Assembly: GCF_000153405.2 (NCBI RefSeq)
Contig: NC_020802.1
Location: 577,883 to 641,882, forward strand
Source: Psychromonas sp. CNPT3
GTDB lineage: Bacteria > Pseudomonadota > Gammaproteobacteria > Enterobacterales > Psychromonadaceae
DNA length: 64,000 bases
Direction: 5' to 3'
The notes beneath the pieces are model-generated. The model saw only the letters and a program-made list of their open reading frames with translations. It did no database searches and was not told where the DNA came from. This document shows positions 17,965 through 27,714 of the stretch, one piece after another (positions within the stretch are counted from its first letter, which is position 1; each line of letters opens with the position of its first letter). Made by a program: the position numbers and the translations under genes.

Positions 17965-18765
17965 CTACTCAAGCGTATTGATTCCGTGTTTGCATTGTAT
18001 GTTTTTTTCCTTTGTTTTACTCATAAACATATCTAAAGCATTATCATTTTCTGCGTTAACTTTGTGCTGTAAATGATATTGGACACATCGTCCAAATTCA
18101 CCTTTAGGCGTAAGGCCCGTTAAATATAAGCGCCTTAATAAATCACTATCCTCATATCCCCATCCTTGAAAATCCTCATCGAAGCCATTTATTTGTATTA
18201 GGTTTTCCATTGGTATTGCAATATTAGATCCAAATTCCACCATACTTGATTTTATTTTATGTAAATATGGCAAACTCCAATCAGGATAACGAAGGGCCTG
18301 CTCTGGTTTAGTTAAGCGTCCTAATATTGATTGTACTACGAGCCAAACGCCTGAATCTAATTTAATAGGATCAAGTCTATTCTCTCTTAATTTTGTTGAT
18401 AGTTTTTTCTTAATATATACTCGCACGCCTATCACTACATGGGATGAAGATGCTTGATCCATGTGATCATGAATAAACATAGAAGATGCAATACAATCGG
18501 CATCGGTAAAAATAATATATTCAGCAGTACTTGTTTTGATTGCTTTATTTAATATTTTTGCTTTCCTAAAACCTTTATCTTCTTGCCATACATGCCTAAT
18601 ATTAAGCGTTGCATACGTTTTAATTAAAGCTTCTATTGTACTTTCTGAACCGTCATCTGCGATGCAGATACTAAAGTTTTTATATGTTTGCCTAACATAA
18701 GAATCGAGTGCTAATTTTAAATCTCTAGGATTATTATAAGCGCTCATAATGACTTCTACTTTCAT
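17965..18765 (-). CDS. Family 2 glycosyltransferase with galactosyltransferase-type C-terminal domain
   Basis: A 266-residue GT-A enzyme. The N-terminal half has VIMSAYNNPRDLKLALDSY, the nucleotide-binding CIADDGS, and the metal-binding FTDADC (DxD) near residue 90. Near residue 200 the block INGFDEDFQGWGYEDSDLLRRL matches the second domain of bacterial chondroitin-polymerase-like and beta-galactosyltransferases. It has no membrane segment and should act at the inner face of the inner membrane. It overlaps the upstream ligase-like gene by four bases, so the two are co-translated and probably add or ligate a surface sugar. Donor and acceptor cannot be told. Confidence 0.85.
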   Translation of the reverse strand: MKVEVIMSAYNNPRDLKLALDSYVRQTYKNFSICIADDGSESTIEALIKTYATLNIRHVWQEDKGFRKAKILNKAIKTSTAEYIIFTDADCIASSMFIHDHMDQASSSHVVIGVRVYIKKKLSTKLRENRLDPIKLDSGVWLVVQSILGRLTKPEQALRYPDWSLPYLHKIKSSMVEFGSNIAIPMENLIQINGFDEDFQGWGYEDSDLLRRLYLTGLTPKGEFGRCVQYHLQHKVNAENDNALDMFMSKTKEKNIQCKHGINTLE

Positions 18766-20003
18766 TCTTTTTCTCTTTGTATGTTATTTAAGTTACTTCC
18801 TGCTCTCTCAATATAGCCGATCATTATAAGGTAAATAATTAAGCTTTGACCAGTAGTAAAGGGGGTATCTACAAAGCTACATAGAAAATATAATAGAGAG
18901 ATATTTATTACTAAACACTTAATAACAGGAGAATGTTTTTTTGTTAGATAAATAGGATATATAAATAAAGACATTAGGAGCAAAGAGCCCAATATCCCCG
19001 AGTTCACTTGTTTTTCAATAAAGTTATTATGAAATGTCCAAGATACAACACGATGAACGCTTGGTGTTATTTGTTTTTTATCGAGTAAGTCATTTAATTT
19101 TGGTTGTAACGTTTTACCATAACCGAGAATAGGTTTTTCTTTTATTAGTGTCCATCCTAGTTGGTACATTTGCAATCTTAAGCCGATGGAGGTACTAAAG
19201 TCACCTTTTTCTAAATGTTTAACCTCATTTATTGTTTGAGTTATTCTTGCGCTCATATAAGGTTTAACTGATAAAAAACCAATGACGACAACGAGAGCAA
19301 TTGCCATTACTTTAACGATTAACTTTTTACTGCGCAGAAGGTAATAGTAACCGCTTAAACCTAGTATAATTATAAGCGCTATTATAGGGCCTCTAGACTC
19401 GGTTAGTAGGGTTGCATATGTTGATAAGATTAATGATATCCATAATATAGCCTTATGTTTATTCTTAATGTTATTAATGAGCATCGTTAAAGAACTGATA
19501 GAAAAAAATGCAGCTATTGTAGCTAAAGGGATAGCATTAACCGGCCAATCAAATCGGTTTGTAGGTTCGATTATTTGATAATAAACAATAATGGCGGTGA
19601 TATTAACGGCACCTGCAAATAATAAATATTGTAAACTTTTTAAATTAAAGGTTTTTTTTGGTGTTACTAACAGTAAGGTAAAAACAACTAAAAGAGAGCG
19701 AACTTCTATACTGCCAGTACTATTGTAACAATAATTAAAAATAGAAAATATCGAGAGTAACAATATATATTTCAGCCAAGGGTTGTTATATATATTGGTA
19801 GTGATTATTTTCTTACTCTGTACGAATAATCTAATAATTAGATATACTAGTGCAACGATCACAATGGATTTATGGCCATTACGAAACCAGAGAATAGAAG
19901 TTAATGATAATAAAAAGGGTAACACACTGTAAAGATGATACAAAAATTGTTGATTAGAATATGTCTTTTTTAATTTATAAAAAAAAATACGGCATGCTGT
20001 CAT
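18762..20003 (-). CDS. O-antigen ligase-like polytopic membrane protein (WaaL/Wzy_C family)
   Basis: A 413-residue protein with roughly 11-12 hydrophobic segments. Near residue 205 the block LTESRGPIIALIIILG and, near 280, the large periplasmic loop with WTLIKEKPILGYGKT and TFHNNFIEKQVNSGILG match the Wzy_C domain, with the conserved Arg and His regions. Members either ligate O-antigen to lipid A-core or polymerise sugar repeats. Pairing with a single glycosyltransferase, away from the core cluster at 38-45 kb, leaves the choice open; ligase is the better guess. The region upstream is decayed. Confidence 0.8.
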   Translation of the reverse strand: MTACRIFFYKLKKTYSNQQFLYHLYSVLPFLLSLTSILWFRNGHKSIVIVALVYLIIRLFVQSKKIITTNIYNNPWLKYILLLSIFSIFNYCYNSTGSIEVRSLLVVFTLLLVTPKKTFNLKSLQYLLFAGAVNITAIIVYYQIIEPTNRFDWPVNAIPLATIAAFFSISSLTMLINNIKNKHKAILWISLILSTYATLLTESRGPIIALIIILGLSGYYYLLRSKKLIVKVMAIALVVVIGFLSVKPYMSARITQTINEVKHLEKGDFSTSIGLRLQMYQLGWTLIKEKPILGYGKTLQPKLNDLLDKKQITPSVHRVVSWTFHNNFIEKQVNSGILGSLLLMSLFIYPIYLTKKHSPVIKCLVINISLLYFLCSFVDTPFTTGQSLIIYLIMIGYIERAGSNLNNIQREKE

Positions 20004-20630
20004 ACGATTGATAAACCTAAGGTGTTCATAATATATTATATATTATATAAATTGAGTGATTATGACATAACAAACTAAATATCGCAGTTTTCATGTTATA
20101 TCGAGTTTAGTTGATCTTTCTTTTTATGATTGTAGAAAAGATCCGTCACAGTACTATCAAGGAACGCGCTACATATTAGGCGATTTGTGAAGGCGAAATG
20201 ATTTACACGACAGGTTAGCTTGCTCGTTGTGCACCATTACATCAGTTTGCCGTTGATAAATACCCATAATTAAGGGGCAATGACTAATTGTATACCTCCA
20301 TGTCACCTATTTAGCTTCCCTGCAATCAAAAATAAAAGTCAATTATAAACAAGAAAGAAAGAAACGCTATAAAAATTTATATCAACGAGATAGGCCTAAT
20401 GAAAGGCTTAATGCTGAGTTGCCATTTTAGGTAAAATAAAATAAAAATACAATACGAATTCTAAGCCACTTTACTCCTTCACCAATAAAGTTTCTTAAAA
20501 TCATTGCAAAAGGCTTACAAGAACGTCTGCGCAAAGAGTGGTAGTGGTTCGAATGGTAAGCCTTGTCCATTAATGAAACTAAATTTTGGTGTACATATGC
20601 CGAAAGTGTAGATCAATAATTTAAAACGTG

Positions 20631-20679
20631 GAAATTAAGCACAACATATTATTTTTTAAAAAATGTTGCGCTTAATTTC
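20631..20679. repeat. Strong inverted repeat
   Basis: Arms of 17 bases (20631-20647, beginning GAAATTAAGC; 20663-20679, ending CTTAATTTC) differ from perfect complementarity at one position, with a 15-base AT-only loop. There is no T-run on either side. It lies inside decayed DNA and might be a remnant of a mobile element or a regulatory hairpin. Confidence 0.6.
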
Positions 20680-21351
20680 ATGAAGTTAGATTCAACATTA
20701 AAGGACATAACACCAAAGCCGTAATAGCGCGCATATGCTCCGCTACTAGTTTGGCTTAAGTTTCGTTGTTAGTCTCTTCTTCAGCTTCATTTTAAATACT
20801 CAACTGAGGCGATGTTTTTTTAAAACCAATGTAATTTCGGATAGTATTGTCTCGCCCGATCGTTGGTGATTTAATTCAAACCTCGTAGCCACGACCCCTA
20901 ATGGAATGCAAAGTAAATACTACAGTTTAAGTGTTCAGTCATTATTTCAGTTGATCTATCTTTTATTTTAACTGATAAAAATAAGTACGAGAGGGGCTGA
21001 TCAGATCGAACAGTAGATTGATGAAGCGGTATAACAGGTTTTTACGAGTTCCATCAAAATAATTATGTTTTTAATTTTGGAAGGGAGTTTATGACAAAAA
21101 TCATCGACATCATAAAATAAGCTTTGCTTTGTAGTGTTAGCTTTTATCCTAAGTATTTAGCCCATCACCATGAAAGGTTGAATTGTTTATCTTTGATTTT
21201 GCTCGTTTGTTTTTGTATCGTTTGATGGCGTGGTGTTTTTAACCATAGTAACACTGCATCGATAACATTTTGTTGGTGTTATCTCTGATGTTATTAAATA
21301 TTTGGGATATTACAAATTGTACTTGTGCATTAAATCTGTGGATTATAAAAC

Positions 21352-21376
21352 AAAAAAGACGCTAAAAAGCGTCTTT
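21352..21376 (-). terminator. Terminator after tRNA-Ile
   Basis: AAAGACGC and GCGTCTTT around a six-base loop, followed on the minus strand by a T-rich stretch (TTTTTTG counting from the stem). It ends the tRNA transcript 12 bases beyond its CCA end. Confidence 0.85.
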
Positions 21377-21387
21377 GATGTTGAATG

Positions 21388-21464
21388 TGGTGGCCCCTCC
21401 CAGACTTGAACTGGGGACCTAACGATTATGAGTCGTGTGCTCTAACCAACTGAGCTAAGGGGCC
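21388..21464 (-). tRNA. ileX: tRNA-Ile (CAU anticodon, Ile2)
   Basis: A 77-base cloverleaf read on the minus strand. It begins GGCCCCTTAGCTCAG and ends GGGGCC-A-CCA with the CCA encoded. The anticodon loop is CTCATAA with CAT at 21430-21428. The acceptor sequence and the CGACTCATAATCG arm match E. coli Ile2 tRNA, whose C34 is changed to lysidine by TilS to read AUA; they do not match initiator or elongator Met tRNA. In E. coli ileX also sits beside rpoD, so the context supports the assignment. Confidence 0.93.
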
Positions 21465-21615
21465 TTATTTCTACATTTAATTAAATGTAAGTAAACTTGA
21501 AGTGCGAGTATATAAGCTTCGTATTTTCATGTCTAGCATATCTGATGCGTTTGCTGAATTATTCGACAACATTTACACATTATTTTATATAAGTTGGTAA
21601 TTTGTTTCTTTCAGT

Positions 21616-21648
21616 GATAAAAAACCCCGCAAAAGCAGGGTTTTTTAT
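21616..21648 (-). terminator. Terminator after rpoD
   Basis: An AAAAAACCC arm and a GGGTTTTTT arm form a stem with GC closing pairs around AAAA. It lies eight bases beyond the rpoD stop and is T-flanked on both strands. Confidence 0.88.
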
Positions 21649-21656
21649 TATTTAGA

Positions 21657-23489
21657 TCATTCGTCTAAGAAACTACGAAGTTGCTCACTACGACTTGGAT
21701 GACGTAATTTACGTAATGCCTTCGCTTCAATTTGACGAATTCGTTCACGTGTCACATCGAATTGTTTGCCCACTTCTTCAAGAGTATGATCGGTATTCAT
21801 ATCAATACCAAAACGCATACGTAAGACTTTAGCTTCTCGAGCTGTTAGTCCTTCTAATACTTCATTGGTTGCATTTTTAAGGCTTTCACTTGTCGCACAA
21901 TCAACGGGTAAAGCAATGGTGGTATCTTCAATAAAATCGCCTAAGTGTGAATCTTCATCATCACCAATGGGTGTTTCCATTGAAATAGGCTCTTTCGCAA
22001 TTTTAAGTACCTTACGAATTTTATCTTCAGGCATCATCATGCGCTCAGCCAGTTCATCTGGATGTGGGTCGCGTCCCATTTCTTGGAGCATTTGACGTGA
22101 AATACGATTTAATTTATTTATCGTTTCGATCATATGCACGGGAATACGGATAGTGCGAGCTTGATCCGCAATAGAGCGTGTGATCGCTTGACGTATCCAC
22201 CAAGTTGCATAAGTCGAGAATTTGTAGCCACGACGATATTCAAACTTATCAACCGCTTTCATTAAACCGATATTACCTTCTTGGATAAGATCTAAGAACT
22301 GTAAACCTCGGTTAGTGTATTTTTTCGCAATAGAGATAACTAAACGTAAATTCGCTTCAACCATTTCTTTTTTAGCTCTGCGTGCTTTTGCTTCGCCAAT
22401 ACTCATCTTACGTGAGATTTCTTTTAAATTGATAATGGTTAATGCTGTTTGTGTTTCAACTAAAGCCATTTTACGAATGCAACGAACTAAATCTTCATCG
22501 AATTCTTTTATGCGTTTAGCATATTCTTTTTCGGTTGCATAAATTGCATCTAACCAAGCTTTGTTGGTTTCATTACCTTTAAATAAGCTAATAAAAGCTT
22601 TTTTAGGCATTTTGTTTTGTTCAACACAGATTTTTAAAACAAGACGTTCTTGCGTACGTACCATATTCATAGACGCACGAATCGTTTTTACCATCCGATC
22701 AAATTGTTTAGGGATCAATTTAAACTGTTGGAAAAATTCAGCTTGTGCATTGATCGCCGTACGCGTTTTTGCGTGTGCACGTCCGTGCTTTGCAATCATA
22801 TCTTCAACAATGGTATTTAAGCGTCGAAGTTCTGTAAATTTTTCAGCCGATTCTTCAGGACAAGGGCCTTTAGGTCCTTCCTCTTCTTCGTCTTCTTCTT
22901 CGTTATCTTTTTTTTGTGCGTCAGTTAATTCTGAGCCAACATTAGTTGCGGTAGGCGCTTGGGTCATATCATCATTTGGATCTATAAAGCCACTGATCAT
23001 ATCCGTCAGTTTCATTTCTTCGGCTTCGTAGCTATCCCAATTATCAAGTAAACCTGTGATCGTGCCAGGATATTCAGATACAGAAGTTTGTACCTCTTTT
23101 ATCCCTTCTTCGATACGCTTAGCGATAACAATTTCGCCTTCACGCGTCAAAAGCTCAACCGTTCCCATTTCGCGCATATACATACGCACAGGATCTGTCG
23201 TTCTACCGATTTCAGATTCTACGGTTGCAAGTACTTGAGCTGCCGCTTCTACAGCATCTTCATCGGCTGTATCATTACTTTCTTCACCTAAGCTGATCTC
23301 ATCAGCGTCAGGTGCGGTCTCATAAACTTTTATACCCATATCACCAATCATTTGGATGATATCTTCGATCTGTTCTGCTTCAAAAATGTCTTGCGGTAAA
23401 TGATCGTTAACTTCAGCGTAAGTTAGAAATCCTTTTTCTTTACCTTTAATAATAAGCTCTTTGAGCTGTGATTGAGGTGTTTGAGCCAT
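21657..23489 (-). CDS. rpoD: RNA polymerase primary sigma factor (sigma 70)
   Basis: Directs RNA polymerase to housekeeping promoters. The 610 residues match the E. coli length (613). Region 1.1 occupies the N-terminus ([25 protein letters not shown]), followed by [21 protein letters not shown] (region 1.2) and a large acidic non-conserved segment. Region 2 shows [29 protein letters not shown] and [15 protein letters not shown] (the -10 helix), and region 4.2 near the end has [20 protein letters not shown] (the -35 helix-turn-helix). It follows dnaG by 95 bases in the conserved rpsU-dnaG-rpoD order. Confidence 0.98.
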   Translation of the reverse strand: MAQTPQSQLKELIIKGKEKGFLTYAEVNDHLPQDIFEAEQIEDIIQMIGDMGIKVYETAPDADEISLGEESNDTADEDAVEAAAQVLATVESEIGRTTDPVRMYMREMGTVELLTREGEIVIAKRIEEGIKEVQTSVSEYPGTITGLLDNWDSYEAEEMKLTDMISGFIDPNDDMTQAPTATNVGSELTDAQKKDNEEEDEEEEGPKGPCPEESAEKFTELRRLNTIVEDMIAKHGRAHAKTRTAINAQAEFFQQFKLIPKQFDRMVKTIRASMNMVRTQERLVLKICVEQNKMPKKAFISLFKGNETNKAWLDAIYATEKEYAKRIKEFDEDLVRCIRKMALVETQTALTIINLKEISRKMSIGEAKARRAKKEMVEANLRLVISIAKKYTNRGLQFLDLIQEGNIGLMKAVDKFEYRRGYKFSTYATWWIRQAITRSIADQARTIRIPVHMIETINKLNRISRQMLQEMGRDPHPDELAERMMMPEDKIRKVLKIAKEPISMETPIGDDEDSHLGDFIEDTTIALPVDCATSESLKNATNEVLEGLTAREAKVLRMRFGIDMNTDHTLEEVGKQFDVTRERIRQIEAKALRKLRHPSRSEQLRSFLDE

Positions 23490-23584
23490 AGATCCCGTCC
23501 AAAATAAAAAGAGGTGATTTTAAAAAATTCAAGCGCTGTATTATACGCTTATTATCTAATTTTTTCTAGTTTGATTTTTAAATG

Positions 23585-25330
23585 CTAGCGAGCCAGCAAA
23601 GTAGCGAGTTGTAATATTTCTGTACTTGTTAATGTTTCGCCTTTACGTGACTTCATTTTTAACTGTTCAATTTTTTGGTCAATATGAAGGGTTAAGAAAT
23701 TTTCTAAGATATCTAAAAAAACATCTTCATATTTTCCCTCGTCAACTTGGTTATTCCATACTGCGAGTTGTTTTAATTGACGGCTTTCTGGTTTGTCTCG
23801 CCAATATTCAAGTAACTGTCCCGTGTTAATATGGGGGGCTGTTCTACAAATATCAAGGAGTTGATCTAATAAAGATAAACCCGGAAGTTTTATTTCTTTA
23901 AATTCAGGAAATAATGGCAAGTCATAAGCAATGTTGGGATGCTGTAGCACTAAAGAAATGGCCAAGCGCATCGGCGTTACTTTTTTGCTTTGTTTGGGGG
24001 CTGATAACGTTGAGGCTTTAGGCATTAATTTTATTAATGCGCTTTTTTCTATCCCTAATAACGTGATCAAACGTTCTTCCATCATCTCTTTAAAGACACT
24101 TTCTGACATTTGAGAAATGAGAGGAATAGCCAGTTGTGCTAACTTAGCTTTACTGTCTCTATTGCTCATGTCCACTTGCGTTAATAGGTGTTGAAAGAGA
24201 AAATCAGAAAAAGGCAATGCTTCTTTTACGAGTGTTTCAAAGTGTTGTTTACCCTTTTTTTGAATAAAACTATCGGGATCTTCGCCTTCCTCTAAAAACA
24301 TAAAACGCAGCGTACGCCCATCTTGTAAGTAGGGAAGTGCATTTTCAAGTGCTCGCCAAGCGGCGGTTCGGCCGGCTTTATCACCATCAAAACAACAAAT
24401 TATTTCACTGCTATGACGAAAAAGAGTATGTATATGATCAGCGGTTGTAGCAGTGCCTAATGATGCGACTGCATAGTCTACGCCAAATTGAGCTAAGGCA
24501 ACGACATCCATATAGCCTTCGACGACTAAAATGCGTGGAATGTCTTTGTAGGCTTGTTTTACATGGTATAAACCATATAACTCTTTACCTTTGTGAAACA
24601 GGGGCGTTTCTGGTGAGTTGAGATATTTGGGTTCACTATTATCAAATACGCGTCCGCCAAAGCCTACAACACGGCCCCGACGATCATAAATAGGAAACAT
24701 AAGGCGATCTCGGAAACGATCATAACTCCCCGCACCTTCTGTTGACTTACTGATCAGCATGCCGATATCAATGAGTTTTTTTTCTTGTTCAGGTGAGGTT
24801 GCAAAACGTTTTCGCACTTCATCCCAACCATCTGGCGCGTAGCCGATTTTAAAGTGTTGAGCTGTTTTCCCGGATAAGCCCCGCCCTTTTAAGTAATTAA
24901 TTACTTTTTCACTATTGATATGCTGACGAAGTTGTTGCTGATAAAAATGCGTAATATCAGCCATTATCTGATAAAGATCTTTCCTATCGATAGTTTGTGT
25001 TGGGCTTGATGTTGCATTGTTATTTTCTTCGCGAGGCACTTCAATGGACAATTGTTCGGCTAAAATATCGATGGCATCGACGAACTCTACACCGTCATAT
25101 TCCATAATAAAAGTGAGAACATTACCGCTCGCACCACAGTTAAAACAATGATAGAACTGCTTTTCGGTGCTCACAGAAAAGGATGATTTATTATTTCCAT
25201 TATGAAAGGGGCAACTCGCGCGATGATCCTTGCCTTGTTTTTTCAGTTTTACACGGCTATCGATCACATCAACAATATCAGTCTGAGCGATAAGATCATC
25301 GATGAAATTTTGTGGAATACGTCCTGCCAT
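23585..25330 (-). CDS. dnaG: DNA primase
   Basis: Makes RNA primers at the replication fork. The 581 residues equal the E. coli length. The N-terminal zinc-binding domain has ligands C40, H43, C62 and C65 (SCPFHNG ... YHCFNCGASG). The core holds RFRDRLMFPIYDRRGRVVGFGGR, the TOPRIM acidic motif LVVEGYMDVVALAQFG near residue 265 and CFDGDKAGRTAAWRA near 310. The C-terminal 140 residues are the DnaB-binding helical domain. It lies between yqeY and rpoD; a strong terminator separates it from yqeY, so it should have its own promoter or depend on readthrough. Confidence 0.97.
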   Translation of the reverse strand: MAGRIPQNFIDDLIAQTDIVDVIDSRVKLKKQGKDHRASCPFHNGNNKSSFSVSTEKQFYHCFNCGASGNVLTFIMEYDGVEFVDAIDILAEQLSIEVPREENNNATSSPTQTIDRKDLYQIMADITHFYQQQLRQHINSEKVINYLKGRGLSGKTAQHFKIGYAPDGWDEVRKRFATSPEQEKKLIDIGMLISKSTEGAGSYDRFRDRLMFPIYDRRGRVVGFGGRVFDNSEPKYLNSPETPLFHKGKELYGLYHVKQAYKDIPRILVVEGYMDVVALAQFGVDYAVASLGTATTADHIHTLFRHSSEIICCFDGDKAGRTAAWRALENALPYLQDGRTLRFMFLEEGEDPDSFIQKKGKQHFETLVKEALPFSDFLFQHLLTQVDMSNRDSKAKLAQLAIPLISQMSESVFKEMMEERLITLLGIEKSALIKLMPKASTLSAPKQSKKVTPMRLAISLVLQHPNIAYDLPLFPEFKEIKLPGLSLLDQLLDICRTAPHINTGQLLEYWRDKPESRQLKQLAVWNNQVDEGKYEDVFLDILENFLTLHIDQKIEQLKMKSRKGETLTSTEILQLATLLAR

Positions 25331-25347
25331 TGTAAAACCTTTTTAAA

Positions 25348-25387
25348 TAAAAAAGCCTCAGACTTAATAAATAAGTATGAGGCTTTT
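25348..25387 (-). terminator. Terminator between yqeY and dnaG
   Basis: AAAAGCCTCA and TGAGGCTTTT form the base of a long stem, extended by ACTTA/TAAGT with one mismatch. On the minus strand it ends in TTTTTTATTT. It lies 23 bases beyond the yqeY stop. In E. coli an attenuating terminator also precedes dnaG. Confidence 0.85.
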
Positions 25388-25409
25388 AATACGTTACAAG
25401 AAGATATAT

Positions 25410-25853
25410 TTAAATTAAGCTGGCTCTTACAAGTTTGCTTACTTCACCCATATCCGCTCGTCCTTGAATATCTTTTGTAAGTATGCCCATCACCTTGCCC
25501 ATATCTTGCATGCCACCTGCTTCTGTTGAAGCAATAGCTTGCTCGATTAAAGCATTCACTTCAGCAGAGCTGAGCGGTTGAGGCAGAAACTCTTGTAAGA
25601 TCACAAGCTCTGTCTTTTCAATATCAACAAGATCAGTGCGGTTTGCTTTTTCAAATTGGTTAATAGAATCTTTACGTTGTTTTACTGATTTAACAATAAC
25701 AGCCGTCACTGCATCATCATCTAGCTCAATACGTTCATCTATTTCAATTTGGTTTACAGCAGCAAGCAACATACGGATAGTACGCAAGCGCACTTTATCC
25801 TTCGCTCGCATAGCGAGTATTTGTTGCTCTTTTAACTTCACTTTCAAAGACAT
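25410..25853 (-). CDS. yqeY: YqeY family protein (GatB/YqeY domain)
   Basis: A 147-residue cytosolic protein wholly made of the YqeY domain, which is related to the tRNA-binding tail of the GatB amidotransferase subunit. Typical blocks are MRAKDKVRLRTIRMLLAAV near residue 14, KSVKQRKDSINQFEKANR near residue 55, and GGMQDMGKVMGIL with the end GRADMGEVSKLVRASL. Its biochemical role is not established. It sits between rpsU and dnaG, as in many gammaproteobacteria, 19 bases after rpsU. Confidence 0.93.
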   Translation of the reverse strand: MSLKVKLKEQQILAMRAKDKVRLRTIRMLLAAVNQIEIDERIELDDDAVTAVIVKSVKQRKDSINQFEKANRTDLVDIEKTELVILQEFLPQPLSSAEVNALIEQAIASTEAGGMQDMGKVMGILTKDIQGRADMGEVSKLVRASLI

Positions 25854-25872
25854 ATAAAACCTTAAGTTTTAT

Positions 25873-26088
25873 TTAGTAAAGGCGAACGCGACGAGCATTT
25901 TCACGAGAAAGTTTTTTCAAGTGACGTTTAACTGCTGCAGCTTTTGCACGTTTACGAACTGTTGTTGGTTTTTCAAAGTATTCACGTTTACGTGTTTCAG
26001 CTAAAATACCTGCTTTTTCACAAGAACGTTTGAAACGACGTAGTGCTACGTCAAAGGGTTCGTTTTCACGAAGTTTAATTACTGGCAT
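25873..26088 (-). CDS. rpsU: 30S ribosomal protein S21
   Basis: Small basic protein of the 30S platform that aids translation initiation. From the ATG at 26088 it has 71 residues, the usual length, and reads [21 protein letters not shown], then [19 protein letters not shown] and a basic tail ending RVRLY. A longer frame adds 15 unconserved residues and should not be used; TAGGCAC just before 26088 can act as ribosome binding site. It heads the macromolecular synthesis operon, divergent from tsaD. Confidence 0.97.
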   Translation of the reverse strand: MPVIKLRENEPFDVALRRFKRSCEKAGILAETRKREYFEKPTTVRKRAKAAAVKRHLKKLSRENARRVRLY

Positions 26089-26339
26089 GTGCCTATTACC
26101 TTTATGGTTACGGTCGTAAAGCGACCAATGCATTTAAAATGGTGCGAGATTTTAATCCTATTTAGGTGCAAAAGTAAAGGATTACTGAACTTATATTTGA
26201 TAAAAAATCAAATCTGTAACATTGATCTTAGTTTAACTGCATCTAGTTAGCTACATATTTTATTTTAAGTAGAAAAAAAGGTGCGCAAAAGGTAAACTAT
26301 TTACTCTTTTATGAACGTTCAATTAGGACTTTTTCTTTT

Positions 26340-27356
26340 ATGCGTATTTTGGGAATTGAAACATCTTGTGATGAAACAGGGATCGCCATCTATGATGACG
26401 ATTTAGGCCTTTTGTCACATCAATTATATAGTCAAGTGGCTTTACATGCGGACTATGGTGGTGTGGTGCCTGAATTGGCGTCAAGAGATCACGTGCGTAA
26501 AACAATTCCCTTAATAAAACAGGCCCTACTCGACGCTAAGAGCACTAAAGACGATATTGATGCCATTGCCTTTACTGCAGGGCCTGGACTTGTTGGAGCC
26601 CTTCTAGTGGGCGCCTGTATAGGCCGAAGCTTAGCCTTCGCTTGGGGAAAACCTGCTATTGCGGTGCATCATATGGAAGGGCATTTGTTGGCGCCCATGT
26701 TAGAAGAAAATAAACCTGAATTTCCCTTTCTAGCGTTGCTTGTTTCAGGTGGGCATACCTTAATGGTGAAGGTTGATAATATTGGTGAATATCATGTTTT
26801 AGGTGAAAGCATTGATGATGCTGCAGGCGAAGCTTTTGATAAAACGGCAAAATTATTAGGGTTAGATTATCCAGGGGGGCCTCGTCTCGCTAAAATGGCA
26901 GAGAAAGGCGTACCAAAGCGTTTTATCTTCCCTAGACCTATGACCAATAAGCCTGGGCTTGATTTTAGCTTTAGTGGGCTGAAAACAGCCGCCTCGATAA
27001 CCATTGCTCGAGAAGGAAAAGATGCGCAAACACAAGCGGATATAGCACTGGCTTTTCAAGATGCAGTCATTGATACAATTTCAATAAAGTGTAAGCGTGC
27101 ATTGAAACAAACGGGTCTAAAACGATTGGTTGTAGCCGGTGGCGTGAGTGCAAACATTGCTTTGCGTGAGCAACTGGCTACGTTGATGAAAAATATGGGA
27201 GGAGAAGTTTTTTATCCTCGTAATGAATTTTGCACTGATAATGGCGCAATGATAGCGTATGCGGGAATGCAACGCTTAAAAGCGGGGCAATTTGTTGATT
27301 TAGCGATTCAAGCAAGACCGCGCTGGCCGTTAGAAGATTTACCAAGCGTACGTTGA
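26340..27356 (+). CDS. tsaD: tRNA N6-adenosine threonylcarbamoyltransferase TsaD
   Basis: Transfers threonylcarbamoyl to A37 of ANN-decoding tRNAs, with TsaB and TsaE. The 338 residues match the family. The N-terminus [19 protein letters not shown] is the ASKHA nucleotide-binding start, the metal-binding HMEGH motif is at 111-115, and [28 protein letters not shown] and [14 protein letters not shown] follow. [12 protein letters not shown] near the end carries a further conserved Asp. Divergent from rpsU, as is common. It was formerly annotated as gcp, an O-sialoglycoprotease. Confidence 0.97.
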   Translation: MRILGIETSCDETGIAIYDDDLGLLSHQLYSQVALHADYGGVVPELASRDHVRKTIPLIKQALLDAKSTKDDIDAIAFTAGPGLVGALLVGACIGRSLAFAWGKPAIAVHHMEGHLLAPMLEENKPEFPFLALLVSGGHTLMVKVDNIGEYHVLGESIDDAAGEAFDKTAKLLGLDYPGGPRLAKMAEKGVPKRFIFPRPMTNKPGLDFSFSGLKTAASITIAREGKDAQTQADIALAFQDAVIDTISIKCKRALKQTGLKRLVVAGGVSANIALREQLATLMKNMGGEVFYPRNEFCTDNGAMIAYAGMQRLKAGQFVDLAIQARPRWPLEDLPSVR

Positions 27357-27714
27357 ATGCAAATTTCATCTTTAATTATCAAAGGGATAAAATAGATAAT
27401 TTTTTTTCACTATTTCTTTTTGAATAAATATATTTTGGATATAGAAAAAGGGAGTGATCTCGATACAATTAGTTTATTTTTTATTAAAGTGAGACTCTTA
27501 AATCTTAGTCCTTTTGTTTGTCATAATTTCTTGCATTTAAAATGTTTAGTTAAAGTTTATAGGACGCTGTAACTCTTTATATATAAAGCGTATTTATGTT
27601 TTTATCTTGTAATTTAAAATAATATATAAAAAAAATATAAAGGCTCGTGTATTTTATGTGTTATGTTATAGCTTATACTTTTTGTTGACACTAAACATAA
27701 GCACTGAAAATTTT
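27357..27714. other. Intergenic region between tsaD and the Wzz-like gene
   Basis: About 360 very AT-rich bases. No terminator hairpin for tsaD and no recognisable JUMPstart/ops element were found. A TTGACA hexamer at 27684-27689 is too close to the downstream ATG to be its -35. Confidence 0.4.

Larger units (their letters stand above)
20004..21387. other. Gene-poor, probably decayed region
   Basis: Nearly 1.4 kb without an intact gene. Several short frames look like protein relics: one plus-strand frame ends around 20427 with YQRDRPNERLNAELPF before a stop, and another around 20480-20720 reads ...FLKIIAKGLQERLRKEW then, after two nearby stops, LSINETKFWCTYAE and LNFMKLDSTLKDITPKP. None could be assigned to a family. 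A strong hairpin lies at 20631-20679. The end nearest the tRNA carries its terminator. Confidence 0.45.

Noticed and set aside
21388-21464. Reading the CAU-anticodon tRNA as tRNA-Met
   Set aside because: The acceptor stem and anticodon arm match Ile2 tRNA, and its place beside rpoD matches E. coli ileX.
22561-23031. 156-codon frame antisense to rpoD
   Set aside because: Shadow frame of a highly conserved gene; serine-rich composition reflects the acidic region of sigma 70 read backwards.
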